Below, in pieces: positions 1-7,393 of a stretch of DNA of 64,000 nucleotides; positions within the stretch are counted from its first letter, which is position 1, and the number at the start of each line of letters is the position of its first letter. A program made the position numbers and the translations under genes. A model generated the notes under the pieces. The model made no database searches and was not told the origin of the DNA. It saw only the letters and a list, made by a program, of their open reading frames with translations. Origin of the DNA: DASSQJ01 sp963730165. Its GTDB lineage: Bacteria > Actinomycetota > Actinomycetes > Actinomycetales > Dermatophilaceae. The DNA is taken from assembly GCA_963730165.1 (NCBI GenBank), contig CAVSQS010000002.1, forward strand, positions 744,001 through 808,000, read 5' to 3'.

Positions 1-381
1 GGTCCCCGGACCCCCGGGGTTCCGCCAGCTCGCCCCGGGCTGCCAGCGCCACCACCGGCTCCAGTCCGAGAGTGGCACGGGCCCGGGGGTCGGGGTGAAC
101 ACGAGTCCGCCGGGCACGAGGAGGGCGGGGTCGGCCCCGGGGAAGTCGGCCGGGTCCGGAGCCAGCTCGGCGACGGTGACGTGCCCGGTGTCGGCGACGA
201 ACGCGGCGAACTGCCGGTTCGTGACCGGGTGGCGTTCCATCCGGAAGCCGGCGACCTCGAGCTCACGAACCGGCCCCTCCTCAGGGTAGAAGGCGTCGGA
301 CCCGGATGTGAACCGACCGGCGGGCACGGCGACGAGCTCGGTGAGGTCGTGCTCCCGAGACCCGCCGCCCGCCGATGCCAC
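1..381 (-). CDS. Formylglycine-generating enzyme (sulfatase-modifying factor), 5' part
   Basis: Only the first ~127 codons are in the window; the gene continues off the left edge. The frame is open throughout and reads as the N-terminal half of a SUMF1/FGE-domain protein: VAVPAGRFTSGSD at residues 17-29, then EEGPVRE and RMERHPVTNRQFAAF at about 34-60. FGE converts the cysteine of the C-x-P-S-R motif in sulfatases into formylglycine. The catalytic cysteines lie beyond the window edge and cannot be checked. The gene diverges from an arylsulfatase pseudogene, the classic enzyme/substrate pairing. Start: GTG at 381; an in-frame GTG at 390 is equally possible because no convincing Shine-Dalgarno decides between them. 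It may now be an activator whose neighbouring substrate is lost. Confidence 0.8.
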   Translation of the reverse strand, partial: MASAGGGSREHDLTELVAVPAGRFTSGSDAFYPEEGPVRELEVAGFRMERHPVTNRQFAAFVADTGHVTVAELAPDPADFPGADPALLVPGGLVFTPTPGPVPLSDWSRWWRWQPGASWRNPGGPGT

Positions 382-491
382 GCGCCCCACCGTAGCCACC
401 CCGGGGGCCGGAGCGCGCGCGACGTTGACCACAGCGAACCGTTCACCGCACGGCGGAGCCCGCGCCGTGGTCCGGGTCTCAATCGTCTTTC

Positions 492-963
492 ATGGCCACC
501 GCACCGGACCTGGACCGCTCCCGCCTGCCGATCGCCGACCCGCCGTTCACCGGCACGGTCGGCCGGACCTACCAGGAGTCGGAAGAGGCCTGGCCCCAGC
601 TGCCCGCGGCACCGATGGAGCACCCAACGTGGTCCTCATCGTCCTCGATGACGTCGGGTTCGGTCAGGTCAGCACGTTCGGCGGCCCAGTACCCACTCCG
701 GCCCTCGACAGGCTCGCGGGGGAAGGGCTGCGGTACAACCGTTTCACACGACCGCGATCTGCGGGCCGTCGCGGGCAGCACTGCTCACCGGGCGCAACCA
801 CCACAGCTGCGGCTCGGGGTTCCTCGCCGAATGGGCCACCCGGGTACCCGAGCTGCACGACCATGATCCCGCGGTCGACGGCGACCGTGGGCCGGATCCT
901 CAAGGAGAACGGCTACAACACCGCCTGGTTCGGCAAGAACCACAACACCCCCGACTGGGAGTC
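492..963 (+). pseudogene. Arylsulfatase remnant, frameshifted and truncated
   Basis: The first ~160 codons of a type I sulfatase are recognisable but spread over all three frames. Frame 3 holds the start (ATG 492, MATAPDLDRSRLPIADPPF). After a 1-nt loss near 618 it continues in frame 2 with APNVVLIVLDDVGFGQVSTF, the metal-binding N-terminal sulfatase signature. A second 1-nt loss near 745 moves it to frame 1, where the formylglycine motif CGPSR is encoded at 760-774, followed by LLTGRNHHSCGSGF. A 1-nt gain near 838 returns it to frame 2 (TATVGRILKENGYNTAWFGK). Homology stops after NHNTPDWES near 963, where an unrelated response-regulator fragment begins. Single-base assembly errors could explain individual shifts but not the truncation. 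Family assignment is confident; the gene cannot make active enzyme as it stands. Confidence 0.8.
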
Positions 964-1332
964 CAGCGTCGTCGGATCGGCTACCTGCTCAAGGACCGGA
1001 TCCTCGACCCGGCTGAGCTGGTCGATGCCATCACCCGCGTGGCAGCGGGTGGCTCCGCCATCGACCCGGTGGTGATCGAGCGGCTGCTGCGTCGGTCCCA
1101 GGCCTCGGCCGACCTCTCCGCCCTCACGGAGCGGGAGCTGGAGGTGCTCGCCGGCATGGCGGAGGGGCGGTCCAACAGCGCGATAGGACGGCAGCTGTTC
1201 ATCAGCGACAAGACGGTGGAGGCCTGCACGAGCCGCATCATCACCAAGCTCGGTCCGGAGCCGAGCCCCGAGGACCACCGGCGGGTCAAGGCCGTGATCA
1301 CCTACCTGGAGCAGGTTCAGCGCCCTCGGTGA
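961..1332 (+). pseudogene. 3' fragment of a LuxR/NarL-type response regulator
   Basis: Frame 1 encodes GYLLKDRILDPAELVDAI, the last strand and helix of a receiver domain in NarL/LuxR regulators. A complete LuxR HTH follows (LTERELEVLAGMAEGRSNSA, then SDKTVEACTSRIITKLG) and the protein ends EQVQRPR. The phosphoacceptor Asp and most of the receiver domain are missing, because the upstream sequence is the sulfatase remnant. The join at about 961-967 has no start codon or ribosome-binding site, although internal GTGs could in principle release a free HTH domain (for example at 1039). Read as a deletion product that fused two unrelated genes. Confidence 0.75.
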
Positions 1333-1424
1333 CTGCCCGGCTGCTGGCCACGACCTCGTCACGGGATCGAGCCACGACCGTGGCCGGGCACCGGTCGCCG
1401 TGCGCGGGTCGACGGCGACGGACG

Positions 1425-2123
1425 TCAGCGGCGCGGCCGGACGGCGAGGTACACCGTGTTGGCCGACTCGCCGCCGGTGAGCGGGTTGGGAAACGCGACG
1501 ACGTGGGCACCGGCGTGCTCGAACGCCTCGCCGAGCCGCCGCACGACCTCCGGCTCGGGCGGCTCGTCCGACCACAGCGCGAAGGCGCCGCCTGGCGTCA
1601 GCATCGTCGCGAGCCGCCCGAAGCCCTCCGCCGTGTACAGGTCGCCGTGGTCGTCGCGCAGCAGCCAGTCGGGCGCGTGGTCGATGTCGAGCAGCACCGC
1701 GTCCACGCCCCGGTCCGCCCGGCCGGTGCGGACCAGGTCGAAGAAGTCGTCGTGCACGAGGCGCACGCGAGGGTCGGCGGCCAGACCCTTCGTGTCGGGC
1801 AGGAGGTCGCGCCGGTGCCACGAGATGACCTGCTCCAGCGCTTCGACCACGGTGAGCTCCACGACCCTGTCGTCCTCGAGCGCCGTGGCCGCGGTGTAGC
1901 CGAGCCCGAGGCCCCCCACGAGCACCCGGAGCGAGTCGCCGGCCACCGCGGCCAGCCCCATCCTCGCCAGCTCGCGCTCACCGACCGTGAACTGGCTCGA
2001 CATGAGGAAGTCGTCGTCGAGCTTGACCTCGTACACGTCGCGCCCGGTGACGCCGTCCCACCGCCGGCGGAGGCTCACCAGCCCCCAGGGCGTGGTGGCC
2101 CAGTCGAGCTCCTCGATCCTCAT
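1425..2123 (-). CDS. Spermidine-synthase-like methyltransferase-fold protein
   Basis: A 232-residue protein of the class I methyltransferase/polyamine synthase fold. Visible features are the nucleotide-binding loop VLVGGLGLGYTA (about 67-78), the acidic end of strand 2 in VVEALE (92-97), HDDFFDL (124-130) and LLDIDHAPD (144-152). It lacks an N-terminal beta-barrel and is shorter than bacterial SpeE (~280 residues), so it matches the many actinobacterial spermidine-synthase-like proteins with unproven substrate. Start is ATG 2123. It lies 40 bp downstream of the EccE-like gene on the same strand, with no functional link visible. Polyamine synthesis itself should not be assumed. Confidence 0.7.
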   Translation of the reverse strand: MRIEELDWATTPWGLVSLRRRWDGVTGRDVYEVKLDDDFLMSSQFTVGERELARMGLAAVAGDSLRVLVGGLGLGYTAATALEDDRVVELTVVEALEQVISWHRRDLLPDTKGLAADPRVRLVHDDFFDLVRTGRADRGVDAVLLDIDHAPDWLLRDDHGDLYTAEGFGRLATMLTPGGAFALWSDEPPEPEVVRRLGEAFEHAGAHVVAFPNPLTGGESANTVYLAVRPRR

Positions 2124-2163
2124 CGGGCGACCCTAGCGGGCCCCCCGACGGCGCGCCGCGGGC

Positions 2164-3867
2164 TCAGTCAGGGACGCCGAGGCGCAGTGGGCGGACCCCG
2201 CCGCCGTCGACGAGCACAACCTCGGACCCGACCAAGCCGGCCCGGACGACCTCGGCTGACACGCCCCCGGGAAGGTCCGCACCGAGCCCGGCACCGCGGC
2301 CGACGACCACGGCGTCGGCCCCACGCAGCAGAACGGCCGGCAGCGCCGCGGAGTCCGGTGCGGCGACGACGAACGCCCGGCCCCGCGACCGCGTGCGCCC
2401 GTTCGGACCGGTCACCGCCCGGGCGCCGTCGAGGACCACGACACCATCGCGCGCCGCCACCGGGTCGTCCGGCGAGACCACCTCGAGAGCGCCCTCGGGG
2501 AGGTCGCGCGCCAGCGCCCCCCACGGGGCGGCCCGGTCGGCCACCACCGTGACCGCCACGCCCGACGCCACGAGAGCGACCACGACCGACGTCGTCAGGC
2601 GACCGTCGCCGAGGACCACGAGCCGTCCGCCACCCTCGGGCGCCAGGCGCACGGGCGAGCCGTCGAGGAGGACGCCGAGCCCCGGTCCCTGCGCACCGGT
2701 GGGGGACACCACCTCGAGCGCGGTCGGTGGGATCGACACCCACCCGCCACCCAGCGGCTCCAGTGGCCCGTCGCCACCGAGCCCCCCCCCCGCCTCGGCC
2801 AGGGCCTCACGGTGCCGCCCCCCGAGGGCGTGCAGCCGCAGCGGTGACGCGGCCCGGGTCAGCTCGCGGGTGGCGCGGGAGAGCCCGCCGGCACCCCGGT
2901 CGGTGACCGCGACGAGCACGCGCACATGGACGCGGCCCGGCGACTCGGCCCGCACGCGCACGACGAGCCGTGCCGCACCGGGCGGGCGGACGCCCATCCG
3001 GTCGACGTCGAACCCGGGCCCGAGGCGGGTCGCCCGGAGGACCCGGTGCACCGCTGACCCGGTGATGACCTCGGTCCAGCGCTCACTCCACCGGGCGTCG
3101 GCGTCGCCGACCTCGGCCGCGACCGCCCGGCCCAGCTCCTCCGGGTCGAGCGGGTGGGCCTCGAGCCCCGCGAAACGCACGGCGGACGAGACCACGGAGA
3201 CCAGCGCGGCGAGGACGGCATCCACCCCCGCGACGCCGCCACCGCGCACCGCGACGGCGTCGCGTGCGCGCAGGGGGTCGACCCGGACGACGAGGACGGG
3301 GTCGACGCGGCGCGACAGGTCGTGGACGAGTGTCACGGAGTCGTGCGGCACGTCCGCGGCCGCCAGCCGCTCGGCGACCGTGCCCAGCGGCAGCCGCGGC
3401 ACCGTCCCGACCCGGACCAGGCCCTGGCGGCGGGGACGGACGACGAGGGCGGCGGACGCGAGCGGTGGCCGGTCGAGGACGCCGAGCGGCGCACCGGTGG
3501 CGGTCCGGGCCGGACGCACCGTGCCGGGTTCGACATCGGCCGCCCGCGCCCGGGCGGCGAACCCCGCGCGGCGGGCCATGACCACCCCGAGCGGAACCCC
3601 CCGTAGCGGGATCGCCCAGAGCAGGCCGCCCACGACGAGGGCACCCGCCAGCACCCGTGCGGCGGAGGAGGTGGTGGCGAGCAGCAGCACGACCCCGACC
3701 GCCGCGAGCTCGAGGCCGACGACGACGGCGAGCGGTACCGGTCCGAGCATCCGGCGCGACGGACGTCCCCGCAGCGCCACCCGCCGGACCCGGGTCTCCG
3801 GCGGCGCCGCGGCATCGGCCAGCGCCCGCCGCTCCGCGCGCGTCGCCGGCGCCTGGTCGGTGCTCAC
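2164..3867 (-). CDS. EccE-like type VII secretion protein
   Basis: A 567-residue protein with two hydrophobic segments near the N-terminus (about 41-64 and 69-88), a basic turn (MARRAGFAARARA) and then a long soluble region rich in Val, Arg and Asp. This is the architecture of EccE, the membrane subunit at the edge of the ESX secretion pore. Start: GTG 3867, chosen over GTG 3897 because AGGGGGAC sits 5-7 nt upstream. It diverges from the eccB start at 3997, so one intergenic region would have driven both. The rest of the ESX machine (EccC, EccD, intact EccB and MycP) is not in the window. The assignment rests on architecture plus the neighbouring eccB/mycP remnants; sequence similarity within EccE is generally weak. 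Confidence 0.6.
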   Translation of the reverse strand: MSTDQAPATRAERRALADAAAPPETRVRRVALRGRPSRRMLGPVPLAVVVGLELAAVGVVLLLATTSSAARVLAGALVVGGLLWAIPLRGVPLGVVMARRAGFAARARAADVEPGTVRPARTATGAPLGVLDRPPLASAALVVRPRRQGLVRVGTVPRLPLGTVAERLAAADVPHDSVTLVHDLSRRVDPVLVVRVDPLRARDAVAVRGGGVAGVDAVLAALVSVVSSAVRFAGLEAHPLDPEELGRAVAAEVGDADARWSERWTEVITGSAVHRVLRATRLGPGFDVDRMGVRPPGAARLVVRVRAESPGRVHVRVLVAVTDRGAGGLSRATRELTRAASPLRLHALGGRHREALAEAGGGLGGDGPLEPLGGGWVSIPPTALEVVSPTGAQGPGLGVLLDGSPVRLAPEGGGRLVVLGDGRLTTSVVVALVASGVAVTVVADRAAPWGALARDLPEGALEVVSPDDPVAARDGVVVLDGARAVTGPNGRTRSRGRAFVVAAPDSAALPAVLLRGADAVVVGRGAGLGADLPGGVSAEVVRAGLVGSEVVLVDGGGVRPLRLGVPD

Positions 3868-3996
3868 CTGGTGTCCCCCTGGCTGGTCCTCGGGCACCGG
3901 CAGTCTAGGGAGTGAGGGAGATGCCGGGTCGTTAGGATGGCGCGCGCCGCCCGCGGTGGGCGGTGCGGAGGACGATCACCCGGGGGGCACCAGCGC

Positions 3997-5036
3997 GTGG
4001 CCGGCCAGCGGAGCACCAAGCAGCAGGTGCAGGCGTACCGCTTCGGGGTGCGCCGGGTGGTCAGCGCGGTCGCCACGGGCTCCTCCGTCCCCCCAGCACA
4101 GGACGGCCCCCGGGCCTGGGTCGCCCTCGTCGTCGGGGCGGTGCTGGCCGGGATCGTGCTCGCCGGGTCAGCATCCGGCAGACCACGCAGGCCTACCTGC
4201 GCGCGACGGCCGACGGCCGCGAGCCGGTGGGCGACGAGGCGAGCCTCGCGGCGGCCGTCCGGCGGGCCGTCCGGCTGGGCAGCGACGTCGTCAACATCTC
4301 GAGCGTGCACTGCAGCAGCGACATCGCGGACAGCAGCCCGGACCTCGAGGCGGCGGTGCGGGCGGCCATCGCCTCCGACGTCGTCGTCGTGGCAGCGGCC
4401 GGCAACCTCGGCGACGAGTGCGCCGAGCAGAACACCCCGGCCGACCCGACGCGCACCGTCGCCACCCCCGCCGACATCGACGGTGTCCTCACCGTGGGGT
4501 CGGTGGCCGCCGACGGCACCCCGTCCGACTTCTCGCTCGCCGGGGAGTGGGTCGACCTCGCCGCACCGGGCGAGGCACTCGTGTCGCTCGACCCCCAGCC
4601 GGGGCGGGGCGGCGAGGTCGGAGGCATCACGACGACGCGGGGCCGCAGCCCGATCAACGGCACGAGCTTCGCCGCCTCGATCGTCAGCGGCCTGGTCGCG
4701 CTCGTTCGCGCCCGCTTCCCCCAGCTCACCGCCGAGCAGGTTGTCGACAGGGTCACGGCCACCGCGAGCCGGCCGTCGGCCCCCGGCGGCCGTGACCTCG
4801 CGGTCGGGCACGGGGTCGTCAACCCGCGGCTGGCGCTCACCGCGGTCATCCCGGCTGAGGGGTCGGCGGGTCGCCCCGTCACTCCGTCGTCGCGGGCCGA
4901 CGCCATGCCTGCCATGTCGGGCGCCCCGGACGACGGCGACGCCCGGCTCGTCGCCTACGCCGGGTCGAGCGGCCTGCTCGGGCTGCTCGTCGTCGTGCTG
5001 GCGTGGCGGGCCGTGCGACGTCGCCCGGCCGGCTGA
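3997..5036 (+). pseudogene. Deletion scar joining eccB 5' end to mycP 3' half
   Basis: From GTG 3997 frame 1 encodes an EccB N-terminus: STKQQVQAYRFGVRRVVSAV, then the transmembrane segment AWVALVVGAVLAGIVLAG. At about 4165-4168 EccB homology stops and frame 3 picks up the middle of a mycosin: VSIRQTTQAYL, VNISSVHC, AAAGNLGDEC (oxyanion Asn), FSLAGEWVDLAAPGE, NGTSFAASIVSGLVAL (catalytic Ser) and a C-terminal membrane anchor (GLLGLLVVVLAWRAVRRR). The catalytic Asp and His of MycP, the rest of EccB and anything between them are missing, and the two parts are out of frame. This is the signature of a deletion inside an ESX locus. Neither product can work; the remnant implies a formerly complete type VII system. 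An assembly join is the alternative. Confidence 0.8.
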
Positions 5037-5052
5037 GCCACGGGCCGGCGCC

Positions 5053-5467
5053 TCAGGGGGCCGACCGAGCCCCTTCGTGCAGCACTGTCTGCGCCGCCAC
5101 GACGGCGAGGCCGGCCACCCCCACGAACCACCCCCACGAACCACCCCCACCAGGTCCACCCCGCGAGGACGAGGCCGATGGCCGCACCCGTGCACAGCAG
5201 GAGCGCGAGCACCGTCCTCGGCACCGGACCGAGCCGGCGGCGCCCGCGTGGCGCCATGAACAGCCCCCAGAGGACGACGACCAGCGCCGTGGCGGCCGCG
5301 GCCGCGAACCAGGCCCCGGCGCCACCCCCGACCGCGGCGAACGCGATCGCGCCGACCCCGCCGAACAGGGCCAGCTCGGTGACGAACGCGACCACCGCGA
5401 GGAGCAGCAGCGCCGGGGTGGTGAACACCGCCGCGTCGTGTGCGGGCCCCGGCCGTTCCTCGCTCAC
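5053..5467 (-). pseudogene. YrdB-like (DUF2568) membrane protein, frameshifted by a 13-bp duplication
   Basis: GTG 5467 overlaps the stop of the upstream nuoB-like gene (GTGA). The first ~110 codons encode a small protein with several membrane segments (FTTPALLLLAVVAFVTELALF and others), typical of the YrdB/DUF2568 family. After GWTWWGWFVGV the frame is lost because a 13-bp unit is duplicated. Removing one copy restores GWFVGVAGLAVVAAQTVLHE and a stop at 5053, giving a protein of the normal ~130 residues. The gene is therefore broken by one small insertion, recent enough that the downstream codons are still intact. Family name is moderately sure; the frameshift itself is read directly from the sequence. 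Confidence 0.7.
5115..5151 (+). repeat. 13-bp tandem repeat disrupting yrdB-like gene
   Basis: The unit ccacccccacgaa occurs at 5115-5127 and 5128-5140, followed by a partial third copy (ccacccccacc) to 5151. Because 13 is not a multiple of three, gain or loss of one unit switches the reading frame of the overlapping minus-strand gene. The C-rich unit is a plausible slippage site. Confidence 0.85.
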
Positions 5468-6045
5468 GGCTTGGCGACGAGGGCGCGGGTCACTTCGCCG
5501 GCAGCGGCGGTTCGGTGTCCTGCGTAGCGTCCCGGCTGCCGGGCCGCGATGCCGGCGCCCGACACCTTCTCGGCCGCGATCTTCTCCTGGAGCGTGATGA
5601 TCCCCTGGAGCAGCGCCTCGGGCCGCGGCGGGCAGCCGGGCACGTAGACGTCGACGGGGATGAGCTGGTCGACGCCCTTGGTCACCGAGTACGAGTCCCA
5701 GTACGGGCCGCCGGAGTTCGAGCAGGCCCCGAACGAGATGACGTACTTCGGCTCCGGCATCTGGTCGTAGAGCCGGCGGATGGCCGGCGCCATCTTGTCG
5801 GTCACCGTCCCGGACACCACCATCAGGTCGGCCTGCCGTGGCCCGGGGGCGAAGGGGATGACGCCCAGCCGGATGAAGTCGTGACGCCCCATCGACGTGG
5901 CGATGAACTCGATCGCACAGCACGCGAGGCCGAAGTTGAACACCCAGAGCGAGTAGCGCCGCCCCCAGTTGAGCACCACGCGCAACGGCTTCGGGGCGTG
6001 CTCGGCGACCGGCCCGACCCGGGGCGTCGGCAGGTCGACGCTCAC
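5464..6045 (-). CDS. Second NuoB-type complex I subunit (20-kDa, N2 cluster)
   Basis: A 193-residue NuoB paralogue. All four ligands of the N2 [4Fe-4S] cluster are present: adjacent cysteines in LACCAIEF (42-43), FGACSNSGG (108) and VPGCPPRPE (138). The quinone-side stretch PRQADLMVVSGTVTDKMAP is also conserved. It is clearly diverged from the operon NuoB at 33028-33627 and has a different C-terminal tail. Start GTG 6045 overlaps the stop of the nuoA-like gene by 4 nt, so the two are translationally coupled. No other duplicated nuo gene follows. It could replace NuoB in an alternative complex I or belong to a partly lost second nuo set, as known from other actinobacteria with two nuo clusters. 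Confidence 0.85.
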   Translation of the reverse strand: MSVDLPTPRVGPVAEHAPKPLRVVLNWGRRYSLWVFNFGLACCAIEFIATSMGRHDFIRLGVIPFAPGPRQADLMVVSGTVTDKMAPAIRRLYDQMPEPKYVISFGACSNSGGPYWDSYSVTKGVDQLIPVDVYVPGCPPRPEALLQGIITLQEKIAAEKVSGAGIAARQPGRYAGHRTAAAGEVTRALVAKP

Positions 6046-6407
6046 GTGAGGTCCCACCGGAGCAGGCCGCGACGAGCGGCGTGGGCGAGCCCGAGGAGCA
6101 CGACGGCGGCGAAGATGCCGACCTCGACGAGCGAGGCGACGCCCAGGTCGGCGTCGCGCAGCACGAGGGCCCACGGGAAGAGGTACACGGCGTCGACCGC
6201 GATGACGACGTAGAGGAAGGCGAAGGACACGTACCGCACCTGGTGCTGGGCCCACCCGGTGCCGACGGGGTCCACGCCGGACTCGTAGGTGCGGCGGCCC
6301 GCTTCGGTGACGGCCCGTGGGGCCACGAGACGCCGAACGGCCATCGCGGCGGCGACTAGGAGCACCCCGGCCAGCGCAACGGCCGCGACGACGAGGTAGC
6401 CCTCCAT
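6042..6407 (-). CDS. Second NuoA-type complex I subunit
   Basis: A 121-residue membrane protein with three helices (about 5-25, 61-80 and 90-110) and the NuoA hallmark of an acidic loop before helix 2 (TYESGVDPVGTG) followed by VRYVSFAFLYVVIAVDAVYL. It normally forms part of the proton-channel/quinone interface of NADH dehydrogenase. ATG 6407 is the only sensible start. It is the first gene of a nuoA'-nuoB'-yrdB' unit with 4-nt overlaps. It differs considerably from the nuoA at 33668-34030, so this is an old paralogue and not a recent duplication. Confidence 0.82.
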   Translation of the reverse strand: MEGYLVVAAVALAGVLLVAAAMAVRRLVAPRAVTEAGRRTYESGVDPVGTGWAQHQVRYVSFAFLYVVIAVDAVYLFPWALVLRDADLGVASLVEVGIFAAVVLLGLAHAARRGLLRWDLT

Positions 6408-6441
6408 GTCGGCGAGCCTAGCGGGCGGCTAGGCTCGCCGC

Positions 6442-7005
6442 GTGGGGCAGCAACCGGTGGCGCCGATCCCGCTGCGCCCGTACCGATCCGCCGCGGGCTG
6501 GGCCGTCCTCGTCGCCCTCCTCATCGTCTGGCCGGTCCTGGCCGTCGGCACCTGGATCACCCAGGGGTTCCAGCCGGTGGTCGTGGTCGGTGCCAGCCTC
6601 GCCTTCCTCCTCTTCGCCTACCTGTTCCTCACCCAGGACGTCGACCTCGTGCCGGGCACCGGCGGTGCTCCCGCGGAGCTGGTGCGGCACCGGCTCGGCA
6701 TCGCCCCCACGCGAGTACCGCTCGACCCGGGGGCCTCGGTGGCCCTCGAGCGGTCGGGCGGCGGCATCCACCTCGTCGCCCGGCACGGGTCGCGCGCGGT
6801 GCGGGCACCCCTCGCCTGGGCCTCGGTGTACGTCCGGCACAGCCGGGACGCCGGGGTGCTGCGAGCCGTCGCCGACGTCGTCGAACCGTCGGGTGCCGAC
6901 GGCGCCGGCGCGGTGGCGAGCACGCTCCGCGCCCAGGCGAACCACGTCGAGCGCGGCGGAGCGGTCGACGACTCGCCGCTCGCCACCCGGGTCACCCGGG
7001 CCTGA
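6442..7005 (+). CDS. Small two-helix membrane protein of unknown function
   Basis: A 187-residue protein starting at GTG 6442, divergent from the nuoA-like gene across 34 bp. Two membrane segments (about 18-40 and 43-64) are followed by a soluble domain of ~120 residues with many Val, Arg and His (LVARHGSRAVRAPLAWASVY). I do not recognise a family. It opens a run of plus-strand genes (7085, 7390, 8780) that look like type VII secretion substrates, so a role near that system is possible but unproven. The opposite strand has an open frame here that looks like a shadow. Confidence 0.6.
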   Translation: MGQQPVAPIPLRPYRSAAGWAVLVALLIVWPVLAVGTWITQGFQPVVVVGASLAFLLFAYLFLTQDVDLVPGTGGAPAELVRHRLGIAPTRVPLDPGASVALERSGGGIHLVARHGSRAVRAPLAWASVYVRHSRDAGVLRAVADVVEPSGADGAGAVASTLRAQANHVERGGAVDDSPLATRVTRA

Positions 7006-7084
7006 GCCGGTCCCGATCCGCTCAGGCGATCCGGTGCGCTCCGACTCCCTCTCAGGGGGCACCGGTCGCTGCTAGCGTTCCCGC

Positions 7085-7393
7085 ATGGGGGAGTACCTGG
7101 AGGCGGACCTGTCCGTCATGCGCTCGGCCGCGTCGTTGGTCGACGCGGCCGCGGAGGCCACCGCCGACGCCGACGCCGCCGGACCGCTCGCGAGCGTGGT
7201 CACCGCGCTGCCCGGCTCGTACACCGCCCCGCGGGCGGCGGACTGCGCCTTCCGCCTGTCCGCCGCCGCGGCGGTCTGGGCGGGCCACCTCGCCGACCAC
7301 GCCGACGGGGTGACGGCCAGTGCCGCCGACTACGCCGCCAGCGACGACCGGGGGTCCGACCGGCTCCGCTCGGCGATGGGGTCGGAGCCGTGA
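7085..7393 (+). CDS. EspC-like small helical type VII secretion target
   Basis: A 102-residue, Ala/Asp-rich, predicted all-helical protein without signal peptide or membrane helix. It has two amphipathic stretches (SVMRSAASLVDAAAEATADA and AVWAGHLADHADGVTASAAD) around a central Gly/Pro turn. This is the fold pattern of EspC/WXG100-type substrates (~100 residues, helix-turn-helix), although a strict W-x-G is absent. Start ATG 7085. Its stop overlaps the GTG of the next gene by 4 nt, as in the substrate pairs commonly encoded next to ESX systems. Family assignment is inferred from size, composition and context. Confidence 0.5.
   Translation: MGEYLEADLSVMRSAASLVDAAAEATADADAAGPLASVVTALPGSYTAPRAADCAFRLSAAAAVWAGHLADHADGVTASAADYAASDDRGSDRLRSAMGSEP

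Noticed and set aside
5115..5151. Short repeats considered as a CRISPR array
   Set aside because: Tandem 13-bp units without spacers inside a coding region; no repeat-spacer structure or cas gene.
3937..5259. 440-codon plus-strand open frame through the eccB/mycP scar
   Set aside because: Only the first ~80 codons make EccB sense; after 4168 the frame is a nonsense reading of mycP and of the opposite-strand yrdB-like gene.
6418..7062. 214-codon minus-strand open frame opposite the 6442-7005 membrane gene
   Set aside because: Its product is charged and low-complexity, whereas the plus-strand frame gives two clean membrane helices and starts a coherent run of genes.
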